From NCBI RefSeq assembly GCF_020886115.1, contig NZ_AP025185.1, forward strand, positions 2,108,001 to 2,172,000: 64,000 nt of DNA, given 5' to 3'. This DNA comes from Flavobacterium ammonificans (GTDB lineage Bacteria; Bacteroidota; Bacteroidia; Flavobacteriales; Flavobacteriaceae). The notes beneath the pieces were generated by a model that was not told the DNA's origin, made no database searches, and saw nothing but the letters and a program-made list of their open reading frames with translations. How positions within the stretch are numbered: the first letter of the stretch is position 1; every line of letters starts with the position of its first letter. Of the stretch, positions 25,861 to 35,843 are shown one piece after another. A program made the translations under genes and the position numbers.

Positions 25861-28800
25861 TTATTTAATTAAAATAAACTGACCCTCTTTTTCAATAATT
25901 AAATCATTGATAGTTTTAGCCATGATGTAATAACGATAGGTTCCATTAACAGGTTCCGACTTGCCATTCTCGAGACCATTCCAACCCCAATCGGTTGGAA
26001 GTGAAGCGGTATCGGAAGTAATCTCATAAATTAGATTACCCCAATGATCATAAATATTTACATTCACTTCTTTTAATCCTAACAATGAAGGTCTAAACAA
26101 ATCGTTAATTCCATCATTGTTTGGTGAGAAGGCAGTTGGAGCCATTATACTAGCACCTTGCCCCACGGTAATTACTTCTGTTATTGATTTAGAACAACCA
26201 AATTGATTATAGGCTATCAATGTTACAGTGTACAGTCCATCCTTTGCATAAGAATGAAATACAGTCGTCAAACTCTCTCCATCACTATTTGGGTTAATAT
26301 CCTCAGGGTTATAAAACACCTTCAACGGACTATTGTCTCCAAAATCCCAAACTAAGTAATCGTACTCTGGAGGAATAGTAGTGGCTGTTAAACCATTAGT
26401 AAACTTAATGCTTTCATTAACAGAAACATTTCCATAAGTAGTTAAATTCAATGAAGTAAAACTTAAGCTAGGATTAATTACAGTTGTATTTAATGTAATT
26501 GTATCCCAACAGTTTTCATTATTTGTAACTTTAATATTACCTGTAGGAGAAGTAGGATTACTAATAGATAATTCATAAAGTTTATTTCCAATTTTTGTAA
26601 AAGGAACTACTACATTATTATAAAAAAATGTAAGATTTGGATCCAAAGTAGAAAGTGAAACTCTTACCTTACCACCAGAGGTAGAGCATAGTTTATTATC
26701 TAAATTTACAGAATCAATTTTCAGTGATCCATAATCATAAATGGTGAATTGAAAAGGTTCTGTGGTACAAGAATTACTATCTGTAACTGCAATCCTATAC
26801 AAACCTGCTTTAAGATTACAAACGTTGAAATAATTATTTGAAGGATTCGGTACTGATGTCCACATTTGTAATGAAGGGTCTAAAAACTGTAAAACGAAAT
26901 TAGTATAAATACCCGTTCCACCCGTATAATTTAGGTTTGCACAACCTAAAGAACCGTTACAACTAATATTTGTAGTAGAAACAAGTGAGATATTTATTGG
27001 CGATGCAGGTAATATTGTGTATTTTTTTGAGGGGATTAAGCAACCTATTGCATCTCTTCCTGTTAAAGTATATTCCCCTGCTTGAAGTCCAGTTATATTC
27101 AATCTATTTTGTTGAAAATTATTAGGTCCAGTCCATTGAACCGAATATGAGCCCGACAAAGGCACACCTCCAATAATCGTAACTGCAATTTCTCCATCAT
27201 TAACTTTACTACAACTAACATTTTTAACAGACTCGCTTGAAATAAACATTGGAATTGAAACTTTAAGAACTCCAGTTTTTATAATACTACATGGCAAGGA
27301 AGTAATTGTATAATTAAATATTCCTGTTTGTATTGGAGTACCACTAATAACTAGCTTACTTATAGCTGAATCATATACAAAATTGACTCCTGAAGGCAAA
27401 CCCAAAACTTGTACTGAAGTTGCACCAACAATAGTATACTGAATTGGTACTATTGGAGAATTAAAATTAGTCTGACATAAAGTTTGTTGATCTGTTCCAG
27501 AGGCTGACAATAAATCAATTGATACGGCAGTATTAACGTTTGAAATTGTAATTATCTCCGTTTTGGTACATCCTGTTGTTGTTATTGGGATTGTAAATGT
27601 ACCATTGGCGGTTGGATTACCTTGTATGGTGTAAACCAAAGTTAGTGGATCTTGAGAAATAGTTAAACCAGCTGGTAAAACAGGTGTAATAATTCCAGTG
27701 GCGCCACCACCGACACTGAATCGAATAGGTATAATTGGACCATTTAAACAAACTGCTTGATTTAATGTTGCTGTTGGACTTATAAAATCCAATATCACTG
27801 CCGGTTTTATATCAAAACTGATAGTTGTACTAGCAGGTGAACCACAACTACCTTGTGTCGTTATCACATAGTTTTGTGCTAAACTTGTTGCTACAGTTGG
27901 TGTTCCAGAAATTGAAACTAATCCATTAACTTCATCTACAGTTGCTACTATTCCTAAAGGCAATACTGGATTTATTAACACACCTGTTGTTCCTTTAGCA
28001 ATTGAATAAACGATTGGATCTATCTCGGTGTTGATACAAGCGATTTGATTAACTGTTCCAGACAATTTAGCAATCGATTGTAATGGATTCACTACAATAA
28101 TTCCTGACAAACTATTACTACAGTTTGAAGTAGATGTGATTGTAAATGGAAAAGAACCACTCTCAGTTGGAGTACCTGTGATTATTCCTGTTGATGATGT
28201 AAAATCAACACCCGCAGGCAATTTACCAGTCAATTTCAACTCTTCTGTTGAAGGTGATATAGCATATTTAATAGGGGTAACAAATGAAGACCCCATGCAC
28301 AATGTTGTGTTTGGATTTCCTGAAACTAAACTAACCATTGCGTTTTGATAGATAGTAACAGGTAATGAAAATGCTATACCTTCTCCACACGAATTTAATC
28401 CTTTGACAACAACATTACCCGATGCAACTCCGCTACCAAAATTAACTTTGATAACATTTGTATTTAAACCATCTGTGATAACTGCGCCTGTTGGCAACGT
28501 CCAGTCATATGTAGTTGCATTTGGTATTACAGGAACTCTAAACTCTTGATTTAATGACCCTGAACAAATTATTGTTGGACCTGTAATTGTTCCAGCTGCC
28601 GATGGTGAAGGTTGAACTAAAACCCTTAACTCCGATGTCTTACTACAACCACCACTTGTAGCCGTAAGTTGATAAACAACCTCAATTGGTGAAGATGTAG
28701 TATTAGTTAAGGTTTCTGTTAATGAACTCACTGAAGCTACTACTGGAGGTGTAAAAGGAGTAATTCCTACAACAGCAACTCTTGTCCAATTAAATGTTGT

Positions 28801-31800
28801 TACTGGCAAACTAAAACTTGGTATATAACTATATACATTTCCTGAACAAGCAACTTGATCTAAAGTAGGCTCGATTAAGTTAGGCGTTGGTTTAACTGTA
28901 ACCGTGACTTGTTGTGTCGATATACATCCTTGTTCATTTTCTAATTCATACTCATAAACAACATTTATCGGAAGACCAGTTGTGTTGATTAATGTCTCAA
29001 CTATTACTCCTGTACCTGTAGCACTTGGATTGGAAATACCTATCATTGTAGCTCTACTCCATCTAAAAGCTGTACTGCTATCCGAACTAATTGGGGTGTA
29101 GGTAAATTCAGAACCTGAACAAATATTAGCCGTTTGTGGACTACTCAATGTAGGTAATGGAACTATTGTAATTGGTAATGTAGTACTTATACCTTCTCCA
29201 CACGAATTTAATCCTTTGACAACAACATTACCCGATGCAACTCCGCTACCAAAATTAACTTTGATAACATTTGTATTTAAACCATCTGTGATAACTGCGC
29301 CTGTTGGCAACGTCCAGTCATATGTAGTTGCATTTGGTATTACAGGAACTCTAAACTCTTGATTTAATGACCCTGAACAAATTATTGTTGGACCTGTAAT
29401 TGTTCCAGCTGCCGATGGTGAAGGTTGAACTAAAACCCTTAACTCCGATGTCTTACTACAACCACCACTTGTAGCCGTAAGTTGATAAACAACCTCAATT
29501 GGTGAAGATGTAGTATTAGTTAAGGTTTCTGTTAATGAACTCACTGAAGCTACTACTGGAGGTGTAAAAGGAGTAATTCCTACAACAGCAACTCTTGTCC
29601 AATTAAATGTTGTTACTGGCAAACTAAAACTTGGTATATAACTATATACATTTCCTGAACAAGCAACTTGATCTAAAGTAGGCTCGATTAAGTTAGGCGT
29701 TGGTTTAACTGTAACCGTGACTTGTTGTGTCGATATACATCCTTGTTCATTTTCTAATTCATACTCATAAACAACATTTATCGGAAGACCAGTTGTGTTG
29801 ATTAATGTCTCAACTATTACTCCTGTACCTGTAGCACTTGGATTGGAAATACCTATCATTGTAGCTCTACTCCATCTAAAAGCTGTACTGCTATCCGAAC
29901 TAATTGGGGTGTAGGTAAATTCAGAACCTGAACAAATATTAGCCGTTTGTGGACTACTCAATGTAGGTAATGGAACTATTGTAATTGGTAATGTAGTACT
30001 TATACCTTCTCCACACGAATTTAATCCTTTGACAACAACATTACCCGATGCAACTCCGCTACCAAAATTAACTTTGATAACATTTGTATTTAAACCATCT
30101 GTGATAACTGCGCCTGTTGGCAACGTCCAGTCATATGTAGTTGCATTTGGTATTACAGGAACTCTAAACTCTTGATTTAATGACCCTGAACAAATTATTG
30201 TTGGACCTGTAATTGTTCCAGCTGCCGATGGTGAAGGTTGAACTAAAACCCTTAACTCCGATGTCTTACTACAACCACCACTTGTAGCCGTAAGTTGATA
30301 AACAACCTCAATTGGTGAAGATGTAGTATTAGTTAAGGTTTCTGTTAATGAACTCACTGAAGCTACTACTGGAGGTGTAAAAGGAGTAATTCCTACAACA
30401 GCAACTCTTGTCCAATTAAATGTTGTTACTGGCAAACTAAAACTTGGTATATAACTATATACATTTCCTGAACAAGCAACTTGATCTAAAGTAGGCTCGA
30501 TTAAGTTAGGCGTTGGTTTAACTGTAACAATCAAATCTTGGATATTTTTACAACCTCCTGTTGTAAATATTGTAAACCTATAAAGTACATCAATCGGTAA
30601 ATTAGTTGTATTCACTAATACTTCTTCGATATTTCCAGTAATATCTGTTGATTGTGGATTTGAAATACCATCAATCGCAGGCCTACTCCAAGTATATCTA
30701 GCATTTCCATCCGAACTATTCGGTGTATAAGCAAATAAAGAACCTGAACATATGCTAGCCGTTTTGGGACTACTTAATGTAGGCGGAGGAATTACCGTAA
30801 TAGGATAACTATCCGAAATAGTGCTTCTCCCACATGTATTTATACCTTCAACTTTTAAAAAATAAGAAGTGGTCGTGGTTGGAAAATTTAGATTAATAGT
30901 ATCCGAAGAGGTTGTAATTTCGTTACCATTAGGTAATGTCCATACATATCTAGAAGTATTTGTGCTGAAACTCGCTTTATATCTATTATTGCTGCTTCCT
31001 GCACAAACCATTTGATCTCCTTCAATTACGGGTATCCCGTCAGGTATTTTCTCTAATCTTACCGAAAAACTATCTGTTGCATCACAACCATTAACAGTAT
31101 CATCAAGAACAAAGGAATAATCAGCAAAAACAGTTTTAGTAGTTGAAGTACTTGTAAGTGTTTCTGAAATTTCACTATTTATTCCTGAACTTGATGATTC
31201 TTGGATTTCATCTTTGGCAGCTCTGGTCCAAGAAATATTAACTCCTGGTATATTGGCTGTAGGATTATATGTAAATGTTACGGATTGGTTTGATGTTGTA
31301 CAAAAAGAGGTTGTTGGAATGTTAATTAATTTAGGTGAAGGATTTACTTTTACCGTAAAACTCCTATTTGGACTTATACAACCCTCTGCTGTTGTTAACT
31401 TATAATTATAAACAACGTTTATAGGTGTAGTTCCATTATTATCTAACCTCTCATTAATAGTTGGTGTTATTCTTACAACTGTGCCTCTATTCCAACTGAA
31501 TATAGATCCATCTATACTTGTAGTGGGCGTAAAATTAAATGTAGCACCTGAACATAATTCTACAGCACTCGGGATATTTAAAAGTAAATCATTCGGATTA
31601 ACCGTAACTGTTACTATCTGAGTATTGGTACAACCATTTAATGTTAAAGTATATACATAAACAACCTCTATTGGCAAACTAGTAGTATTGACCAATGTCT
31701 CACTTATATTACCTGTAATTGATGTAGCTGATACATTGGAAATACCAGGTACAACCGCTCTAGACCAACTCATTGTAGAACTACTATTAGAACTTGTAGC

Positions 31801-34800
31801 TGTATATGCAAATGGACTTCCTGAACAAACCGTAGCAGTTAATGAACTGCTTAAAGCTGGTGGAGCAAGTACGGTTATAACTTCTGTCTTAGCAACTCCA
31901 ACTCCACAGGAATTGACACCTGCAACGCTTAAATTACCCGAACTAGTTACTACTGAATAATCTACTATAAGTGAGGTGATATTGGTATCTGTAGTACTAC
32001 CGTTAGGTAATGTCCATCGGTAAGAAGTAGCATTAGGAATAGCAGTTATATTATATGTCCTTTGAATACCAATACAAACTGTTTTGTCGCCTGTTATAGT
32101 AATCGGAGCTGATGGTAGTGGTGTAACATTAACGCGAACTGTTTCTGTAAATGTACATCCTGAGGGACTTGTTAAACTAAAAATATAATCTACTCCTACT
32201 GATGCATTTGTTGTATTGGTTAATACCTCAGATATCGAACCGGTTCCACTACTTGATAATTCCGATATACCAGCCTGTGCAGATCTACTCCAACTAAAGG
32301 TAGTACCCGATACAGTAAAATTTGGTGTATATTCAAAAGAAACTCCCGAACAAACAGTAGGTGGAGTCAATGTACTTGATAATTTTGATATAGGATTAAC
32401 CGTAACCTTTATACTCTGAGTATTGATACAACCATTTAAACTTAAACTATAATCATAATAAACATCAATGGGAGCACTAGTGGTATTAGTTAATGTCTCA
32501 TTTATATTACCATTGACAGATAATGTTGATAATGGGGCTGGACTTATTCCTGTTGCCGCTCTTCTGACCCATTTCAAAACTGAACTATTATCTGAACTCT
32601 GACCTATATATGTATTTGCTATTCCTGAACAAACAGTAGCGGTTAATGGACTACTCAAAACTGGTGGTGCCAATACCGTAATTGCCACTGCTGGAGAAGA
32701 AACACCTACTCCACACTCATTCAAACCTGCTACACTTAAGTTCCCTGAACTTGTCATAATAGCATAGTTAATACTAAGTGTCGTTGAATTTGTATCTGTA
32801 ATACTTCCATCCGGTAAAGTCCATCTATAACCTGTAGCATTTGTTATAGCTGTAGTGCTATAATCAATTTCACTCCCTCTACAAACTGTACTAGCTCCAT
32901 TGATAGAAACCGCAGATGATGGAACTGGTTTTACATCAACCGTAATTGTACCTGTTGAAACACAATTCGAAAGTGTCGTCAATGTATAGTTGTATATAAC
33001 TCCGATTGATGCATCTGTTGTATTTCTTAGAACCTCAGATATCGAACCGGTTCCACTACTTGATAATTCCGATATACCCGTTTGTGCACCGCGTGTCCAA
33101 CTGAAAGTTGTTCCTGTTACATTAGTTGATGGGGTATAACTAAATGTTGAACCTGAACAAACAGCCGCTGGTGTCAATGAACTCGTTAATTGAGATTTAG
33201 GATTAACTGTAACCTTTACACTCTGAGTATTAGTACAACCATTTAAAGTTAATGTGTAATCATAATAAACATCAATAGGTGCACTAGTGGTATTAGTTAA
33301 TACCTCATTTATATTGCCATTGGCAGATAATGTGGATAATGGAGCTGGACTTATTCCTGTTGCCGCTCTTCTGACCCATTTCAAAACTGAACTATTATCT
33401 GAACTCTGACCTATATATGTATTTGCTATTCCTGAACAAACAGTAGCGGTTAATGGACTACTCAAAACTGGTGGTGCCAATACCGTAATTGCCACTGCTG
33501 GAGAAGAAACACCTACTCCACACTCATTCAAACCTGCTACACTTAAGTTCCCTGAACTTGTCATAATAGCATAGTTAATACTAAGTGTCGTTGAATTTGT
33601 ATCTGTAATACTTCCATCCGGTAAAGTCCATCTATAACCTGTAGCATTTGTTATAGCTGTAGTGCTATAATCAATTTCACTCCCTCTACAAACTGTACTA
33701 GCTCCATTGATAGAAACCGCAGATGATGGAACTGGTTTTACATCAACCGTAATTGTACCTGTTGAAACACAATTCGAAAGTGTCGTCAATGTATAGTTGT
33801 ATATAACTCCGATTGATGCATCTGTTGTATTTCTTAGAACCTCAGATATCGAACCGGTTCCACTACTTGATAATTCCGATATACCCGTTTGTGCACCGCG
33901 TGTCCAACTGAAAGTTGTTCCTGTTACATTAGTTGATGGGGTATAACTAAATGTTGAACCTGAACAAACAGCCGCTGGTGTCAATGAACTCGTTAATTGA
34001 GATTTAGGATTAACTGTAACCTTTACACTCTGAGTATTAGTACAACCATTTAAAGTTAATGTGTAATCATAATAAACATCAATAGGTGCACTAGTGGTAT
34101 TAGTTAATACCTCATTTATATTGCCATTGGCAGATAATGTGGATAATGGAGCTGGACTTATTCCTGTTGCCGCTCTTCTGACCCATTTCAAAACTGAACT
34201 ATTATCTGAACTCTGACCTATATATGTATTTGCTATTCCTGAACAAACAGTAGCGGTTAATGGACTACTCAAAACTGGTGGTGCCAATACCGTAATTGCC
34301 ACTGCTGGAGAAGAAACACCTACTCCACACTCATTCAAACCTGCTACACTTAAGTTCCCTGAACTTGTCATAATAGCATAGTTAATACTAAGTGTCGTTG
34401 AATTTGTATCTGTAATACTTCCATCCGGTAAAGTCCATCTATAACCTGTAGCATTTGTTATAGCTGTAGTGCTATAATCAATTTCACTCCCTCTACAAAC
34501 TGTACTAGCTCCATTGATAGAAACCGCAGATGATGGAACTGGTTTTACATCAACCGTAATTGTACCTGTTGAAACACAATTCGAAAGTGTCGTCAATGTA
34601 TAGTTGTATATAACTCCGATTGATGCATCTGTTGTATTTCTTAGAACCTCAGATATCGAACCGGTTCCACTACTTGATAATTCCGATATACCCGTTTGTG
34701 CACCGCGTGTCCAACTGAAAGTTGTTCCTGTTACATTAGTTGATGGGGTATAACTAAATGTTGAACCTGAACAAACAGCCGCTGGTGTCAATGAACTCGT

Positions 34801-35562
34801 TAATTGAGATTTAGGATTAACTGTAACCTTTACACTCTGAGTATTAGTACAACCATTTAAAGTTAATGTGTAATCATAATAAACATCAATAGGTGCACTA
34901 GTGGTATTAGTTAATACCTCATTTATATTGCCATTGGCAGATAATGTAGATAATGGAGCTGGACTTATTCCTGTTGCCGCTCTTCTGACCCATTTCAAAA
35001 CTGAACTATTATCTGAACTCTGACCTATATATGTATTTGCTATTCCTGAACAAACAGTAGCGGTTAATGGACTACTCAAAACTGGTGGTGATTTAACTAT
35101 TAATGTAGCAGGATCTGATGTAATTGTGTTTGTAGAATCAATATCATCAGTGATAACACAAGTATAATTATCTGCATCACTAATTGAAATATTGGATAAT
35201 GTTAATGAAGCTGTAGTTGCACCACTTATTCTGCCAACTGCATTAGTTATTGTTACACCATTTTTTTTCCATAAAAAAACTAAATTTCCCGATCCAGTTC
35301 CAGTTACTGTGACGGAAAAAGTCACATTATCTCCTGCACAGACAGATTGTGATTGGGGTTGAGCAGTAATATTAGGTACAGCTGAAACTTTTGCAATTTC
35401 AGACTTCAAAGTAAATCGAATTGAATTTGAAATTATATGATTAAAAGCACGATGAATGTTATCACTATTACTTAATTCGAACTTCTCGCTAGAAAAAGAT
35501 AGAGTACTAACTAATAGACATAACGATATAAGAACAGACTGAAACTTGTGGGGTTTTTTCAT
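25861..35562 (-). CDS. 3233-residue repeat adhesin with type IX (type B) sorting domain
   Basis: The layout is: signal peptide (about residues 1-24); an immunoglobulin-like domain (about 60-155); then roughly 2250 residues of about 90-residue Ig/PKD-like modules, each beginning with a CSG motif and ending near TVxVxP. Next come four or more putative-Ig modules with the pattern PAGVxFxxxTGxITGTPT (about 2400-2770), SprB-repeat-like segments (about 2780-2920), a PKD domain with WDFGDNS (about 3060-3135) and a gliding-motility-associated C-terminal domain (APTAFSPNNDGINDLFRP, about 3137-3233). The last domain is the type B signal for type IX secretion. Within the modules lie two arrays of near-identical large repeats (269 and 271 residues). 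The protein is probably a long surface filament used in adhesion or gliding, with the PorP/SprF partner encoded just downstream. The true repeat number may differ from this assembly. Confidence 0.93.
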   Translation of the reverse strand: MKKPHKFQSVLISLCLLVSTLSFSSEKFELSNSDNIHRAFNHIISNSIRFTLKSEIAKVSAVPNITAQPQSQSVCAGDNVTFSVTVTGTGSGNLVFLWKKNGVTITNAVGRISGATTASLTLSNISISDADNYTCVITDDIDSTNTITSDPATLIVKSPPVLSSPLTATVCSGIANTYIGQSSDNSSVLKWVRRAATGISPAPLSTLSANGNINEVLTNTTSAPIDVYYDYTLTLNGCTNTQSVKVTVNPKSQLTSSLTPAAVCSGSTFSYTPSTNVTGTTFSWTRGAQTGISELSSSGTGSISEVLRNTTDASIGVIYNYTLTTLSNCVSTGTITVDVKPVPSSAVSINGASTVCRGSEIDYSTTAITNATGYRWTLPDGSITDTNSTTLSINYAIMTSSGNLSVAGLNECGVGVSSPAVAITVLAPPVLSSPLTATVCSGIANTYIGQSSDNSSVLKWVRRAATGISPAPLSTLSANGNINEVLTNTTSAPIDVYYDYTLTLNGCTNTQSVKVTVNPKSQLTSSLTPAAVCSGSTFSYTPSTNVTGTTFSWTRGAQTGISELSSSGTGSISEVLRNTTDASIGVIYNYTLTTLSNCVSTGTITVDVKPVPSSAVSINGASTVCRGSEIDYSTTAITNATGYRWTLPDGSITDTNSTTLSINYAIMTSSGNLSVAGLNECGVGVSSPAVAITVLAPPVLSSPLTATVCSGIANTYIGQSSDNSSVLKWVRRAATGISPAPLSTLSANGNINEVLTNTTSAPIDVYYDYTLTLNGCTNTQSVKVTVNPKSQLTSSLTPAAVCSGSTFSYTPSTNVTGTTFSWTRGAQTGISELSSSGTGSISEVLRNTTDASIGVIYNYTLTTLSNCVSTGTITVDVKPVPSSAVSINGASTVCRGSEIDYSTTAITNATGYRWTLPDGSITDTNSTTLSINYAIMTSSGNLSVAGLNECGVGVSSPAVAITVLAPPVLSSPLTATVCSGIANTYIGQSSDNSSVLKWVRRAATGISPAPLSTLSVNGNINETLTNTTSAPIDVYYDYSLSLNGCINTQSIKVTVNPISKLSSTLTPPTVCSGVSFEYTPNFTVSGTTFSWSRSAQAGISELSSSGTGSISEVLTNTTNASVGVDYIFSLTSPSGCTFTETVRVNVTPLPSAPITITGDKTVCIGIQRTYNITAIPNATSYRWTLPNGSTTDTNITSLIVDYSVVTSSGNLSVAGVNSCGVGVAKTEVITVLAPPALSSSLTATVCSGSPFAYTATSSNSSSTMSWSRAVVPGISNVSATSITGNISETLVNTTSLPIEVVYVYTLTLNGCTNTQIVTVTVNPNDLLLNIPSAVELCSGATFNFTPTTSIDGSIFSWNRGTVVRITPTINERLDNNGTTPINVVYNYKLTTAEGCISPNRSFTVKVNPSPKLINIPTTSFCTTSNQSVTFTYNPTANIPGVNISWTRAAKDEIQESSSSGINSEISETLTSTSTTKTVFADYSFVLDDTVNGCDATDSFSVRLEKIPDGIPVIEGDQMVCAGSSNNRYKASFSTNTSRYVWTLPNGNEITTSSDTINLNFPTTTTSYFLKVEGINTCGRSTISDSYPITVIPPPTLSSPKTASICSGSLFAYTPNSSDGNARYTWSRPAIDGISNPQSTDITGNIEEVLVNTTNLPIDVLYRFTIFTTGGCKNIQDLIVTVKPTPNLIEPTLDQVACSGNVYSYIPSFSLPVTTFNWTRVAVVGITPFTPPVVASVSSLTETLTNTTSSPIEVVYQLTATSGGCSKTSELRVLVQPSPSAAGTITGPTIICSGSLNQEFRVPVIPNATTYDWTLPTGAVITDGLNTNVIKVNFGSGVASGNVVVKGLNSCGEGISTTLPITIVPLPTLSSPQTANICSGSEFTYTPISSDSSTAFRWSRATMIGISNPSATGTGVIVETLINTTGLPINVVYEYELENEQGCISTQQVTVTVKPTPNLIEPTLDQVACSGNVYSYIPSFSLPVTTFNWTRVAVVGITPFTPPVVASVSSLTETLTNTTSSPIEVVYQLTATSGGCSKTSELRVLVQPSPSAAGTITGPTIICSGSLNQEFRVPVIPNATTYDWTLPTGAVITDGLNTNVIKVNFGSGVASGNVVVKGLNSCGEGISTTLPITIVPLPTLSSPQTANICSGSEFTYTPISSDSSTAFRWSRATMIGISNPSATGTGVIVETLINTTGLPINVVYEYELENEQGCISTQQVTVTVKPTPNLIEPTLDQVACSGNVYSYIPSFSLPVTTFNWTRVAVVGITPFTPPVVASVSSLTETLTNTTSSPIEVVYQLTATSGGCSKTSELRVLVQPSPSAAGTITGPTIICSGSLNQEFRVPVIPNATTYDWTLPTGAVITDGLNTNVIKVNFGSGVASGNVVVKGLNSCGEGIAFSLPVTIYQNAMVSLVSGNPNTTLCMGSSFVTPIKYAISPSTEELKLTGKLPAGVDFTSSTGIITGTPTESGSFPFTITSTSNCSNSLSGIIVVNPLQSIAKLSGTVNQIACINTEIDPIVYSIAKGTTGVLINPVLPLGIVATVDEVNGLVSISGTPTVATSLAQNYVITTQGSCGSPASTTISFDIKPAVILDFISPTATLNQAVCLNGPIIPIRFSVGGGATGIITPVLPAGLTISQDPLTLVYTIQGNPTANGTFTIPITTTGCTKTEIITISNVNTAVSIDLLSASGTDQQTLCQTNFNSPIVPIQYTIVGATSVQVLGLPSGVNFVYDSAISKLVISGTPIQTGIFNYTITSLPCSIIKTGVLKVSIPMFISSESVKNVSCSKVNDGEIAVTIIGGVPLSGSYSVQWTGPNNFQQNRLNITGLQAGEYTLTGRDAIGCLIPSKKYTILPASPINISLVSTTNISCNGSLGCANLNYTGGTGIYTNFVLQFLDPSLQMWTSVPNPSNNYFNVCNLKAGLYRIAVTDSNSCTTEPFQFTIYDYGSLKIDSVNLDNKLCSTSGGKVRVSLSTLDPNLTFFYNNVVVPFTKIGNKLYELSISNPTSPTGNIKVTNNENCWDTITLNTTVINPSLSFTSLNLTTYGNVSVNESIKFTNGLTATTIPPEYDYLVWDFGDNSPLKVFYNPEDINPNSDGESLTTVFHSYAKDGLYTVTLIAYNQFGCSKSITEVITVGQGASIMAPTAFSPNNDGINDLFRPSLLGLKEVNVNIYDHWGNLIYEITSDTASLPTDWGWNGLENGKSEPVNGTYRYYIMAKTINDLIIEKEGQFILIK
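28375..30528 (-). repeat. 813-bp tandem repeat array in the adhesin, about 2.65 copies
   Basis: The same sequence recurs at a constant offset of 813 bases: the string TTCTCCACACGAATTT begins at 28381, 29194 and 30007. The period is 271 codons, so the frame is kept, and each unit holds three Ig/PKD-like modules. By eye I found no differences between copies. The edges are sharp: similarity starts at 28375 and stops at 30528. Confidence 0.92.
32537..35090 (-). repeat. 807-bp tandem repeat array in the adhesin, about 3.16 copies
   Basis: The string GGTGGTG recurs at 32663, 33470, 34277 and 35084, always 807 bases apart, with the intervening sequence essentially identical. One synonymous difference was noticed (GTGGAT versus GTAGAT near 34138/34946). 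The period of 269 codons keeps the frame. The unit is unrelated in sequence to the 813-bp array apart from sharing the same type of Ig/PKD-like modules. Below 32537 a diverged copy continues. Confidence 0.93.
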
Positions 35563-35755
35563 ACTATTTAGTAATTTATTTCAATAAAGAGTTCGTAACT
35601 AAAACACTAAAAAAAATATTATACTGATTAATAAATTACTAGATTTTAGTCACTAAACACAATAATTCTACTAAATTACTTTATCTCAATGGCACATTTA
35701 AATATTTTACGATTGATTAAAAAAATAGTACGTATAAATTAAAAAAAAAAATGAT

Positions 35756-35779
35756 TTATTAACATTTTTTTGTTAATAA
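35756..35779. other. 8-bp inverted repeat upstream of the adhesin gene
   Basis: TTATTAAC and GTTAATAA separated by 8 bases (ATTTTTTT), in the 281-base spacer between gapN and the adhesin. It could be an operator or an extra terminator hairpin. No TAnnTTTG promoter for the adhesin was found in this spacer. Confidence 0.4.
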
Positions 35780-35790
35780 CTACATATAAA

Positions 35791-35824
35791 AAAAGCGACT
35801 TATTCTTACAAATAAGACGCTTTT
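35791..35824 (-). terminator. terminator after gapN
   Basis: On the minus strand a 14-bp stem with one A/A mismatch (AAAAGCG...CTTATT) and a run of T at its end, 20 bases past the gapN stop. Confidence 0.75.
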
Positions 35825-35843
35825 AAATATTTGAAAAATCAGA

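Noticed and set aside
28375..35090. CRISPR array or insertion elements because of the strong repeats
   Set aside because: Units are about 810 bp, keep the reading frame and encode Ig-like modules; no short direct repeats with spacers and no transposase.
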